Below, in pieces: positions 22,664 to 32,348 of a stretch of DNA of 64,000 nucleotides. Origin of the DNA: Planoprotostelium fungivorum (taxonomy: Eukaryota > Evosea > Variosea > Cavosteliida > Cavosteliaceae); assembly GCA_003024175.1 (NCBI GenBank), contig MDYQ01000013.1, forward strand, positions 62,001 through 126,000. The letters run 5' to 3'. Numbering within the stretch: the first letter of the stretch is position 1; each line of letters begins with the position of its first letter. Made by a program: the position numbers and the translations under genes. Below the pieces are notes generated by a model. The model searched no databases. It was not told the origin of the DNA and worked only from the letters and a program-made list of their open reading frames with translations.

Positions 22664-25273
22664 ATGCCTTCTAAATATGCGAAGTTGAACACGGCGGAGG
22701 AAGAGAAGGGTGAGAAGAGATCAGATTGCGTAGCAGAAGGAGGATCTTTGATTGAGGACGATGTTGCTACGTTTCTCTCGATAGAGTTGTTCTTAATCGA
22801 ATTGTCAGACGAGGATCAACCCATACAAGTTATCACAGCTGGTCCAAAGCACTCCGATGAGAAACCACCACCCAAAGATGAAGGTCAGTAACCTCTTCGA
22901 CCTTATCTGCCTTCGTTCCATTCCAACATCTCACATCAGGATTCCCACGTGTTCAACTCTTGATGGCATATCTTCTCGTCGTGGGAGACAGTATCGCTCT
23001 GTCCATCTCCATACCTTTCATCCCAGAGATGTGTGAGAAACGATTCGGTGTCTCTGAAGAAATGGTCGGTGTCGTATCTGGAGTCATCAACGGATCTTAT
23101 TCTTTCGCTGTGAGTCCTCTCTTCCCCACCAATTCCATTGATACCCTCACAGATGTTCTTGTCTTCATTCGCATTGGGGTGAGATGGTGTGGAACGTAAC
23201 ACATTGACTCATCCGTTTAGACACATAAGCGATGAATTTGGGAGGAGACCCGTGTTGTTGTTTGGAAGTCTCATCGGTTTCATCACCACCCTCTTCTTCG
23301 GTCTATCCACGACCGTCTGGTTCGCCCTCGCCACTCGCATCATCGGAGGTGATCATCTCCACATCGATTCACCATCATCACGATCACCATCATGATGATC
23401 GACGATGGTGATGGCGTTGATCGAAGACAGGTCTGACGAATTCGAGCGTGGCCGTTACAAAAGCTGTGATCGCCGACGTCACCGCAGATAAACCTCAATA
23501 CAGAGTCGTTGCCTACGGTTATCACGGTGCTGCTTTCTCTGCCGCCCGTGCTCTGTGTGGGTGAGGACACATTTGACGGAAATTTCAACGAGAACCTGAC
23601 GAATTCCACCAGAGCCCTCGCCGGCTTGACTTCCGGTATCATCCTCACGAGAGACGAGAGTATTCCTTTCATATCCAATAATCGTAAGTCATCATCATGT
23701 GGATGATGCATCATGACATGAACACAGCTTACATCTTACCCTGCATCACGGGAAGTGCAGTCTTATTCGTATCGTTCATTGCCGCTATCTTTTTATTACC
23801 GGAGACCAACAAGCGAGCGAGGCCGTTCTGTTCTTCTTCCGGGGAGAAGTCACAGAAGGCGGCCAGGGGAGGGGTGGGCTCGTTATAGATGGATGACGTG
23901 TGATGACGTCATCAGATGAAAGAAGGAATGAAGACCATTTGGAAGGATCCCCTCTTGAGAAAATTGAACATCATGTACTGCATCAATTCCTTTGCAAACG
24001 GTGGAATATTGACGGCACTTCCTCTCTACTGGTCTCTATCGGTGACTCCATCTACAACGAGCCGTTTTATTTACGTAGGCAGATGGATAGTAAAGGCCTC
24101 AGCTTCACTCCTTTCCAGAGTGGAATCGCATTCAGCATCTTCGGTGCAGCTGCGGTGGTATTCCAGGTGATCCCCCTCCACACTTAAAAATGAATCGAAA
24201 TACTCATCTACACGATTGTAGATGGGATTATTTCCTTACATCATGAGGCGTGCGGGCTCGAAGGCCGCTTACTTGACATCTTCCATATTGTTCGTCATCT
24301 CTTCTCTCATGTGGCCCTTCAACAGCATCTTCTACACATCAGCAGGTGATCACTCTCCTCTATCTATTCTAAAACGATGTAGGTGTGACAACGTTCACCA
24401 CGGTCATCACTTGGATCTACCTCTCCGTCACTTGCATCTTATCTGCCGTGGCATTCATGATGGGCTTGCCCTTAGTCTCTTCCATGATCAGCAACGTGTC
24501 CGACCCGAGGAGGCAGGGTGAGGACATTCGATCGACATTTCTGTCTTCTTGCCGTGACGACGAACTGAATGTCTCAGGGCTCGTGATCGGTACGGCACAG
24601 AGTATTTCTTCTTTCTTGAGATCGATCGGCCCGGTGGTAAGTAGATCGAATATCTCGTTCTCTTCTCACAGAGTCAGGCTTCAGGTGCCATCTTCTCTTT
24701 CTCGGTGGTCATCAAAGTCCCTTTCCTCCTCTTTGCATTCTTAGCCGTTCAGTATCTCGCGTGTGGTCTCATCATGTTCTTCATCTCATCCGATGATGCC
24801 GATCGCATCGATCGACCACCCATGAGAGTCGACGAGTTGGAGATGGACGAACAGGCCGGAACCATTCCTCAGCAGGTGACTGGTTGTAGACGGTGGAAAT
24901 TGACTCGTTGTAGATCGTCGTGGATGATATGAGGAGAGAGGTGCAGGGACTGTTGAAGGAGACAGAAGGGGACGATGCAGAAGATTCACCGGCAGTGTTG
25001 GTGGTGTCACCTGAGGTGAGGTCGTGGGACGACGGTGGGAGTGACAGTCTTGTAGGGCGGAAGGCTCAACATCCAATCGTCATCGATGTCTTCGCATCAC
25101 CAGAAGAGATTGGAATCTTTGAGGCAGAGCCAAGAATTGTTTTGAGAGATAAAGGGATTCGAATCGTTGAGGGTCAACCGAAAACTGTGCACATAGGTGC
25201 CAACATGCAAATCAGAGAGCTGTCGTGTATACGCATTCGCAGCTGCAGCAGGAGCAGCACATCGGGGGTGTAG
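22664..25273 (+). CDS. Major facilitator superfamily transporter (DHA1/ZIFL-like)
   Basis: ATG at 22664; about 14 exons join in frame. A 75-residue acidic cytosolic N-terminus precedes twelve predicted helices. The first helices contain LLMAYLLVVGDSIALSISIPF. The loop 2-3 signature GHISDEFGRRPVLLF is the MFS motif A. Later blocks include FVSFIAAIFLLPETNKR after helix 6, SGIAFSIFGAAAVVFQ, and GLVIGTAQSISSFLRSIGP in helix 10-11, typical of the drug:proton antiporter-1 and zinc-induced-facilitator-like group. The C-terminal tail is long, acidic and cytosolic. The substrate cannot be deduced. Several introns carry the ATCTACAACG motif. The frame ends with TAG at 25271-25273, inside the tRNA gene. 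Confidence 0.85.
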
Positions 25274-25336
25274 CTCAGATGGTAGAGCGCTCGTTTCGCA
25301 TACGAGAGGCAAGGGGATCGATACCCCTCTCCTCCA
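25264..25336 (+). tRNA. trnA-CGC: tRNA-Ala (anticodon CGC)
   Basis: A complete 73-nt cloverleaf. The acceptor stem GGGGGTG pairs with CTCCTCC and has the G3-U70 wobble that identifies alanine tRNA, with A73 as discriminator. The D arm starts TAGCTCAGATGG (A box). The anticodon stem CTCGT/ACGAG encloses the loop TTCGCAT, giving anticodon CGC (reads GCG). The T arm AGGGG/CCCCT includes the B box GGATCGATACC. One T-T mismatch (6-67) sits in the acceptor stem. CCA is not encoded, as expected for a nuclear gene. Confidence 0.95.
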
Positions 25337-25343
25337 TTTTTTT
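25337..25343 (+). terminator. RNA polymerase III terminator
   Basis: A run of seven T directly follows the tRNA discriminator base, the usual Pol III stop signal. Confidence 0.85.
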
Positions 25344-25470
25344 CTTAACATATTCCGGTATTTCGTTCATTGAAATAGCTGACAATTAAGGACTGAGAGT
25401 CTCAGACAAAGCAGAAGTATAAGGTAGTGTATTTCACAGTGACGAAGTATTCGATTCTCTTTCCGTCACA

Positions 25471-25578
25471 ATGAGCCAAGTCGATCAGCGACTCTCCTCA
25501 TCTGAGCCGTTCGCCAGAGCGTTGAACTCGCAGCAGAAAATTCGATACCATTCCTGCACATCATCATCGCTCAAATGA
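25471..25578 (+). CDS. Possible small ORF, 35 aa
   Basis: Frame MSQVDQRLSSSEPFARALNS to TGA at 25576-25578. It has a reasonable start (TCACAATGAG) and Ser-rich content, and could be the first exon of a gene I cannot continue. There is no family, and it is very weakly supported. It is the only candidate in the 450 bp between the tRNA and the nuclease-like gene. Confidence 0.2.
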   Translation: MSQVDQRLSSSEPFARALNSQQKIRYHSCTSSSLK

Positions 25579-25786
25579 GGATAACATGTATATATACAGC
25601 ACAGAGAATCATTTATTTTCGTTTGTTCCTCCCGCCGATCTTTCTCTCATTCAAAATCTCCAGGCCAGCGATCTTACTGACATCATAAAACGGATGCACT
25701 ACCGTGAACAGATGAGCCTTCTCTACGATCGGAAAATCGACTGCATCATATTAGCCATCACATCATCCTTCGTCTCACGGTGATGA

Positions 25787-26976
25787 TCACTCACACGCAT
25801 CCTTGAGCACCAGTCGATCTTGTAACAACTCAGAGTCGAACAACTTTTGAAATTCTCCCCAAAAATTATCTGCTCGATGCACACACTCTTCCCAGTATTC
25901 TGGGTCGAATTGAATGGGCGGGGAGGTCTGTGTCTGTTCGCCGTATTGTTGGACTAGACGTCCGGTGTCGAAGCCGGTCAAGAAGAGGTAGGCCATCAGT
26001 TGTGTCTTTGTTCGATCAGTCATCGGATCAATGATGTCTTTGGTGTTGATCATCATGTGATGGATGACGAACGATGACGGTGGTGTATGGGAATGTAGAT
26101 GGATGATGTCGTTGATGTGTGATCGTGATGTATGATGCACGATGTTGCATGATGTTCACCTTCTCATAAGGTGGAACATAAGATAACAACTTGATCTGTC
26201 TGTGCTTGATCTCAATCACTTCTCTCAACTCTTCAACTAAGCCATCCACTCTCCCTACCAGTAGACAGTTCTGCCCCATCGTTTTCGAAAACACTTTCGC
26301 GTTATTCTCCTTCACAACCTGAGAACATTCGATCTACAACGTTGTAGACGCTCGATGTTCACCTTCTGCGTCTTCTCTTGGTACTGCTTGATGATGGTGG
26401 GTTCGGCGAGAGTTCCTCTCCTCTTGTATACGTGAGATTTGATCTCGTCTCTTGATTCCTTGATCTTCTTCTCTATGCGTTGTTTCTTGATCTTCTCCCT
26501 CTCTTCTGATGGGATGACTGGTAGTGCTAATCCGGGCTGATCTGATGGTTCTTCGACGAGGATGAGCGGTTCTTCTTCGATGAGAATGATCGGTTCTTCT
26601 TCGACCTGCTTCTCCACGAGCTTCTTGACTTGTGACATTAACCCATCCATCTGTTGATTGAGATCTTTGTCTTTTGATTTGATGGCTTTCTGTATGTGTT
26701 TTTGTATCTGTAGTTGCTGTATGATCTGCGAGGGTAAACAACGGAGGCGATGTGATGAATCGTCATAATCACCTCCACGGCCTTAGGTTGTACAATATTG
26801 TTCCTCTTCATGGCAGCTTCGTATGACTCTTTGTGGTGCTTCTCCCACAGCGTCTTTATAACCTTTCAATAGACATCAGGTTTGATCACATGAGAAGAAC
26901 AAACCGGTATTGAATCTTTGGGTTGTCTCGCACCTATGATACTCGACAATGTACCAGCACCAACACGAAACTTCAT
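25787..26976 (-). CDS. PD-(D/E)XK nuclease-superfamily protein
   Basis: ATG at 26976 (MKFRVGAGTLSSIIG), stop at 25787-25789; about five exons, roughly 300 aa. The N-terminal block KFRVGAGTLSSIIG...VIKTLWEKHHKESYEAAMKRNN is followed by a Glu-rich linker (EEEPIILIEEEPLILVEEP). The C-terminal domain has the restriction-endonuclease-like layout: conserved Asp in LLVGRVDGLV, E-x-K in REVIEIKHRQ, then a basic/aromatic VPPYEK and a helix with TQLMAYLFLTG. This is a lambda-exonuclease/YqaJ-type or Cas4/MGME1-type core. It probably cleaves DNA from an end in repair or organelle DNA maintenance, but the substrate is unknown. One intron holds the palindrome TCTACAACGTTGTAGA. Similar proteins occur in protists, algae and large DNA viruses (from memory, not searched). 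Confidence 0.7.
26333..26348. repeat. Palindromic intron motif, second copy
   Basis: TCTACAACGTTGTAGA, a 16-bp perfect palindrome inside the roughly 44-nt intron of the PD-(D/E)XK gene (GTGAACATCG...TTCTCAG). It is equivalent to the one at 15762-15779. Confidence 0.7.
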
Positions 26977-26982
26977 GTCTTC

Positions 26983-27005
26983 GATGTGATGTGATGTGAT
27001 GTGAT
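26983..27005. repeat. Pentamer microsatellite (ATCAC)n in the 5' leader
   Basis: Five tandem GTGAT units (ATCAC on the gene strand) end about 7 nt upstream of the PD-(D/E)XK start codon. A matching (ACATC)n run sits just upstream of the helicase start at 41215. Confidence 0.8.
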
Positions 27006-27217
27006 TATCAAAAAGTAGGAAAACAAACAATTTTCGACCTTTTTTTCTGGCGAGAAACGCAGAGAGCGACAAGAGACGGTGAGATAACAGAATCATCCTG
27101 AGCATCATTGTCCCCTGTTTGTGCAGTCCTCAACAATTGACTTCATCCAAACAAGGTTAGCCAGATTTCTTAGATTAGACAGCTCGCCGCTGCAGTGTAA
27201 CTACGGCTACACTAGCC

Positions 27218-27224
27218 TATAAAT
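27218..27224 (+). promoter_or_regulatory. TATA-like element
   Basis: TATAAAT 30 nt upstream of the ATG at 27255. Just before it lies the inverted repeat AGTGTA / TACACT (27194-27199 and 27208-27213). It could drive the small ORF or the SH2 gene at 27542. Confidence 0.35.
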
Positions 27225-27254
27225 GTTTGCAGAAGACTGTGTTGGTGATCTCGA

Positions 27255-27494
27255 ATGATTTCACCTCATGCCCTGAACTTACGGTCGTGGGCACGACGGC
27301 CGTTCTGCGGATCTGCAGAACACTGTATAATTACGCAGCACAGAAGCTTCTGTTCGAGGCCTGTGTCTGAGAAGGAAGCCTTTTTCACCTCTAAGGTGGC
27401 TCTTCTGTCAGAAATAAAAGTTTCTCCAAGAAAAAGAAGGAAGAGGCTGAACAGAGCCACGCTGGTGCATCAGAACTGGTCGAATATCTCTTAG
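27255..27494 (+). CDS. Possible small basic protein, 79 aa
   Basis: MISPHALNLRSWARRPFCGS to TAG at 27492-27494. The N-terminus is rich in Arg/Ser and poor in acid, as in a mitochondrial presequence, and the middle is basic (SPRKRRKRLNR). It is preceded by a TATA-like box and followed after 47 bp by the SH2 gene. No family is recognised. It may instead be part of the SH2 gene's 5' leader. Confidence 0.3.
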   Translation: MISPHALNLRSWARRPFCGSAEHCIITQHRSFCSRPVSEKEAFFTSKVALLSEIKVSPRKRRKRLNRATLVHQNWSNIS

Positions 27495-27541
27495 AGACAG
27501 ACCGTCATAATCAACTATCCACCCTCTCAACCACACGATCC

Positions 27542-27973
27542 ATGCATCTCGCCGCACCACAAGATCGACATCACGGTTCAACAGAGACACAAGATTTGAA
27601 CTTGTTGGAACAACCGTGGTTCTTCGATCTATCCAGAGATGATGCAAACACCCGATTGAAGGGCAGCAGAGAGGGTACCTATCTCCTCCGCAGAAGCAGG
27701 TCCAACCTAAACGATTACGCTCTATCTGTTCGTCTGGCCGGAAGGACGAGACACTACCGCATCATGCAACGAGAAGATGACACGGACACACCATTCGCTC
27801 TCATGCTGATCGACCGGGACTGCTTGTTCAACTCATTAGAGGAACTGGTTCATCGCTGCACGTCGGACAGACTTCTCACCATGAAGGGAGATGTGGCTGT
27901 GGGCTGCTTGACGAAGCCATTGCCCAAGGAGGGCTCTGTACAAACGCTCGAAATTCTGAATGAAAAGATGTGA
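27542..27973 (+). CDS. SH2-domain protein (paralogue of 3362-3925)
   Basis: Single exon, 143 aa. After a 20-residue leader (MHLAAPQDRHHGSTETQDLN) the entire protein is one SH2 domain: QPWFFDLSRDDANTRLKG, core GTYLLRRSRSNLNDYAL with the phosphotyrosine-binding Arg, RTRHYRI, and NSLEELVHRCTSDRLLTM. The tail is short (LTKPLPKEGS). Compared with its paralogue it lacks the long Ser/Thr-rich N-terminus and has a small insertion (EDDTDTP) after RHYRI. It is probably a phosphotyrosine-binding adaptor. The two copies differ in flanks and strand, so the duplication is dispersed, not tandem. Confidence 0.85.
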   Translation: MHLAAPQDRHHGSTETQDLNLLEQPWFFDLSRDDANTRLKGSREGTYLLRRSRSNLNDYALSVRLAGRTRHYRIMQREDDTDTPFALMLIDRDCLFNSLEELVHRCTSDRLLTMKGDVAVGCLTKPLPKEGSVQTLEILNEKM

Positions 27974-28164
27974 TAGACGGACATTTATTTCTTCTCCTTC
28001 TCATCGTCTCGTCACGTTTCGATACAATTTATATGGACTTCGAGTCCATTCTTCACGGATTCATCCTGATGATGATGATTCCAACACGGTTCATCTTCCA
28101 TCCATGTCGATGATGTCGTTGACTTCAGATGGTTCGACTGGCCTTCCCCGTCTGTCCTTCGACT

Positions 28165-29303
28165 TTAGACATTTTGGGTAGCGTGAGGCCAGCCAGGAAC
28201 CTCTCGATATGGAGAGCTCCCGCTGATGTCCTTCTCATGTCCCTTCTCATCTGAGATCCAACGATGCTGTGAGCCAATCGTAACTGTCGACACGTCTCAG
28301 TCGACGTTCGTGAGGCGTAAGAGGTCTCACCTGTTGGGGGTCGATGAGCTCCGCCCATGCTTGGCTCAGAATGGACAGGATCTTCTGTGTGCTCTCGCAT
28401 GTGATCTGGTTGCAGCAGACCAACTCCTTCAGATATTCGACGAAAAGATCTTCGATACCCCATGCTGTTGTTGACATGGCGGGGGCGAGGAAGTTGAAGA
28501 TGTAGAAGGCTAATGATGTTGGTATGGCATGGCTTCCGGGGAAGATGTTGGACAGATCGGTGTTTAAAGTCAAGAGTTGGAATCGGATGGAACTATTGGG
28601 GTTAAAAAATGTACGAAGACAAGAAAAGCACTCACAGAGGACAGTCTAAAACGGAGTCGATGAAGAGCTCTGTGAATAACTTTAATCCGTGTAACATGAG
28701 CCGCGGCCTGTCGTTGTTCTGTATTATGTCAGATTCACTCCATCAAAAGATCCATCTCTTCTCACCTCTGCTGTTACGGGATTGGTCTTAAAGAACTCTC
28801 GAACTGGTCTCGCCATGGCTTGGATGTACTTCTCCTCATTTCTTCCCGTCAATCTCAGAAGTAGTTGTTGACAGAGACCGTTATTTGTGTCTCCCCTGAT
28901 GAAACTCCTTCGATCTACCTCCGTCGACCTTGCAGCGAGAATTTGGGAGGACCACTCCCAGAGGGGTAATGCGTCCGTGTGTTCGAACATCTCGCAGAGG
29001 AGAGCACATAAGATGGTCTGTTCTCGACTCGATAGACTCTGTTCACGCAGTTCGATGAGGGTAAAATCGCCATTCAATAGATTCTGACACTTGATCAGTC
29101 AAGCCCGCCACCGATAGACTCACTCCCTCCAGGTCTGCTCCCTCACTCACAGTCCTCCTCACTTGTCCTCCGGGATAACTGGTCCTTCTCAGATGAGCGA
29201 AGGAGGTATACGATGATGACTTGTTCATGCTTTGTCTTTTCTCTGTGTGTTGGGCTCTCAGTGAATGGGCTGGCTTTGGGAATGTTCCTGTTGCATGCGC
29301 CAA
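28165..29303 (-). CDS. RasGAP-domain protein
   Basis: About six exons, 320-330 aa. The N-terminus is Ser/Arg-rich (MNKSSSYTSFAHLRRTSYPG), followed by helices (LREQSLSSREQTILCALLCE). The RasGAP region has FIRGDTNNGLCQQLLLRLTG in place of the FRGNSLATK arginine-finger block, then KYIQAMARPVREFF, LKLFTELFIDSVLDCPLS and FPGSHAIPTSLAFYIFNFLAPAM, the counterpart of the FLFLRFINPAI motif. It would speed GTP hydrolysis on Ras-like proteins. The arginine in FIRGD is the candidate finger. No C2, PH or other domain is seen. The start is uncertain: Met at 29303 or at about 29228. The last exon boundary, and so the final 30 residues, are less sure. Confidence 0.7.
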
Positions 29304-29758
29304 ATTTTATTCTCTGCACGTCAAGAGTTGCTTTCGGCGGAATCTGAGTTTATTCTTTCCTCCTTACACACTGTAAGGCCCAACCAAAACAGTCAACCAG
29401 TTGTTTGACCTACAAGAGTTAGTTCGCAAGCGCAAAAGTGTGACTAATGTGCACACCCTCAGGTTAGTAGCTCATTCGTGTTGATCAATTAAGAGTGGAG
29501 GAGAGTTGATGCTACAGGCGTCATTTACGTATTCTGTGGCGGAAGCGTCAACGCGTTTCGGGCTAGATTTGTATAGATCTACCGCGAGGTTCTTAAGAGG
29601 AAGGAAGAAGAACGCGAACAGAGGCTCCATCCTTTATCCTTTTCGCCTTTTGGTCGCAAATCGAGACGATCAGCAGCACCTTCACAAGAATCAAGAGCTC
29701 TGGCTCCCATATTTCTCTTTCAAATACTTCTCCGTCTTGACATACTGTGTCGTTCAGA
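29304..29758. other. Intergenic region, 455 bp
   Basis: Nothing I can support. A plus-strand frame at 29506-29802 (MMLQASFTYSVAEASTRF) overlaps the end of the carrier gene and has no recognisable domain. Confidence 0.3.
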
Positions 29759-31097
29759 TCATCGGTAGTATACTATTGAATATTCATAACATATTTCGAT
29801 AGAGGAACGTATCAACTGGATGTGGAACACCCCATATCGTATATCGATGGAAACGCGACAAAGAATGTTGTGATGACTCACGGCCACCATGCTGGCTCCG
29901 TTGGCCAACAGACTCCTCGCTGCACCCGGTCCGTAACCTCTGAAGAATCCATACCATCCTTGGTTCCTGCGTCTCATCAACACCATCTCTCCACGTGATG
30001 AAAGTTGAGACGATGATGATGTCGCACCTGTAATGCATCTTTGCCTTCTGCCACATGCTGGTGCCTCGGCTTCCTCCTTGAACTTGACTCTTGATGACAT
30101 CGAAAGGCCAGATGATGGTCCAGGCCAGAGTCGAGCAGATGCTTCCGGTCAAGAAGGGTCTCCACTGCGGTGAGATGTCTATGCCCTTGGATATCTCAAT
30201 GAAGAGGAAGAAGAAGGTGAGAAGGGGAACATTGCGGGCCAGACTGGCATCTCAGAGGGTGTCAGCGATGACCTCAGGATGACGATGATGGAGGGTGACA
30301 GAAATGACCTCAGGATGATGGTGATGATGGAAGATGAAGAGATGATGAGACTTCTCACTCATGCCGTGAAGACATTCTCTGAATTTCCAGCTCTGTCCGA
30401 TCTGTCTGCAACATGGTCACACGTTGATGTCATCTCGAACGACGAAGATGTAAAAGTAAGAGACTCACCTTCTGATCTTGGCCAAGTCGAGAGGAGACTC
30501 GATGACGCTGCGTCCAGCACCACCAGCCATGCCGGCCAGGATGAGATTCGTGTTGACTGGTCCGTAGATCTGATAAGAAGGTAGACCTCTCTCCCAGAAT
30601 CCGGGTGTCTGTATCTCGTGAGCCATCGAATGTTTCGCGTTGGCATGTGATAATAGTGATGTCGAAAAGAGATGTGCGACAGTTGAAAGAAGAAGAGGAG
30701 ATCACGACCTGTCCGGGTTCAACAGGTTTGGGTTGCAGCAGACGATAAGTTGATGTGAAGAATCCGAATTGTGCCGATCGGAGGAGAGATGCACCTAACA
30801 ATGGTGGAATACATCCTCTGGAGAGATCGGTCACGAACATATCAAAGACCTCGTGTTCTGTCACCTGTATAATCCGACGATTCCCTCCTTCTTCAATGTT
30901 TCTGAGAAGACTTTGATTGATGAACCCTTCAAGTGAGCATCTTGAGCCTGCATCTTGGTCTTCAGTGTGTCCAACGGATGACTTGACACATTCAATCAGC
31001 TGAGTGAGTCGACGGTTCACCCGACAATGAGGGAGACACCACCATAGACGGCGCCAGCTAAGAAGGCGAAGAGACCGTCTTGACTGATTGGCGCCAT
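29759..31097 (-). CDS. Mitochondrial carrier family (SLC25-like) protein
   Basis: ATG at 31097 (MAPISQDGLFAFLAGAVYGG). The protein is built of three approximately 100-aa repeats. Repeat signatures are HPLDTLKTKMQAQ (repeat 1), ESPLDLAKIR (repeat 2) and WPFDVIKSQVQ (repeat 3), each the PxDxxKxR-type kink at the end of an odd-numbered helix. Between them are GLYRGCIPPLLGASLLRSAQ and GWYGFFRGYGPGAARSLLAN, the usual even-helix motifs. Such proteins exchange metabolites across the inner mitochondrial membrane; the ligand is not deducible. Short introns interrupt all repeats. One intron holds a CCTCAGGATGA duplication at about 30,260-30,320. The C-terminal exon after ASMVA is uncertain. Confidence 0.8.
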
Positions 31098-31358
31098 GTC
31101 ACCCGGTTTGTGATGAGATCGGTGATTTGTAAAGGGGGTTTATTCTTTCGTCGTTCATCACAATTCCAACAATAATGCAGCTGACCCTGATGACACCTCC
31201 AGAGGAAGAAACCATTTCGTGAATGATACCATTTCATCTAATGGTAGCTCCTGGTGAAATCGATGAGAAGATCGGACCGACCATCTTTTGAACAGCGGCA
31301 CAATTAACCACACTCATACAAAACACCAATCACATCCCCTGTTGATCCCAATCTGGGC

Positions 31359-32209
31359 ATGCTCATGGTCCTCGCCGCACTCACGGGTCTCAGCGACACG
31401 GCAGGAGGGTACCGACGTCTCGCAGGTATATCGCTCGACAAGCTGACCGCCATGGAGAACACGCTGACGACGGCACTCTCTCACATTCGAACTCTCAAGA
31501 ACGAATTGATTCAGAAGAGTGGTGGACGCTTCCGATCAAACTCGTCAGGTGAGTCGTTTGTTTGATCCATTGTTGATGGACTCCGACAGCCAGAGCGGCA
31601 CCGAAGGCAGTCGGAGCGTCAGACACTCAGACGACGCTGTCGTTTGCCGCACAGACCAAGGAGAGCAGTGTCACGCCGATCGTGGTCGATCACCTCCAAG
31701 TAAAGTTTGATCCTCACCTTCTCACCATCTCACCACTCTCATTTGGCGCGCAGTCCACTCCTTTTTGTCTGTGGGTCACACACTTAGGATCTTGCGCCCC
31801 TTCGACACCTGCCATAAACATATTCGTTTCATCAAACATGGTGTTCAGATTCAAGTGAAATTTCATCGCAACGCTTCTATCTTGACAGGTGCTGCCGCAT
31901 TTTAGAGTTTCCTCAGACGCCATCTCAAACAAGATAGAGCATCATAGCGAACACATGCAAACAGACGACACGATGAAAGAGGAAAAACTATCAACCAGCC
32001 CCGCACTCGTACTGGGGTCGAGATTGAGAGGATTGTACTGGATGTCTGCCTCCATAGACAATCGTTATGCTGAGCCGAGAGAGATAGAGCTATTTCCAAG
32101 CGATGTATGCCCGTCTTCACCAGCCATAGAGCAGAGGAAGAAGAGATCGAAACCAGATGATTCACCTCCAATGGAAGATATCACATCTTCCCCACTGAAC
32201 GAGACATGA
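31359..32209 (+). CDS. Hypothetical protein, about 270 aa
   Basis: Three or four exons join in frame. The N-terminus begins MLMVLAALTGLSDTAGGYRR and includes a helix with LDKLTAMENTLTTALSHIRT. After an intron at about 31,550-31,588 comes a Ser/Thr stretch (DTQTTLSFAAQTKESSVTP), then LWVTHLGSCAPSTPAINIFV, and after another intron the tail LGSRLRGLYWMSASIDNRYA with basic RKKRSKPDDSPP. The stop is TGA at 32207-32209. A further optional intron (GTAAAG...GCGCAG, about 31,701-31,754) lies in phase. No family is recognised; the RKKRSKP run could be a nuclear signal. It converges on the 3' end of SMG1. Confidence 0.5.
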
Positions 32210-32348
32210 CTAGGATGCGGACGAGTGGAAGATTTGTATTGACCCTGGTCCCCAATAATTTTGTAAAGGCTGAGAGAACACACGAGACACATAAACGATA
32301 TTAACGACCTTGATGACGATGTCTTCCTCTTTTCACAAGTGCATGGGA

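Noticed and set aside
24920-25351. Antisense frames over the MFS tail and tRNA
   Set aside because: The tRNA is structurally complete and the MFS frame is supported by splicing; the opposite strand shows no domain.
29506-29802. 98-aa plus-strand frame
   Set aside because: Overlaps the carrier gene's 3' end, and has no recognisable motif and no intron evidence.
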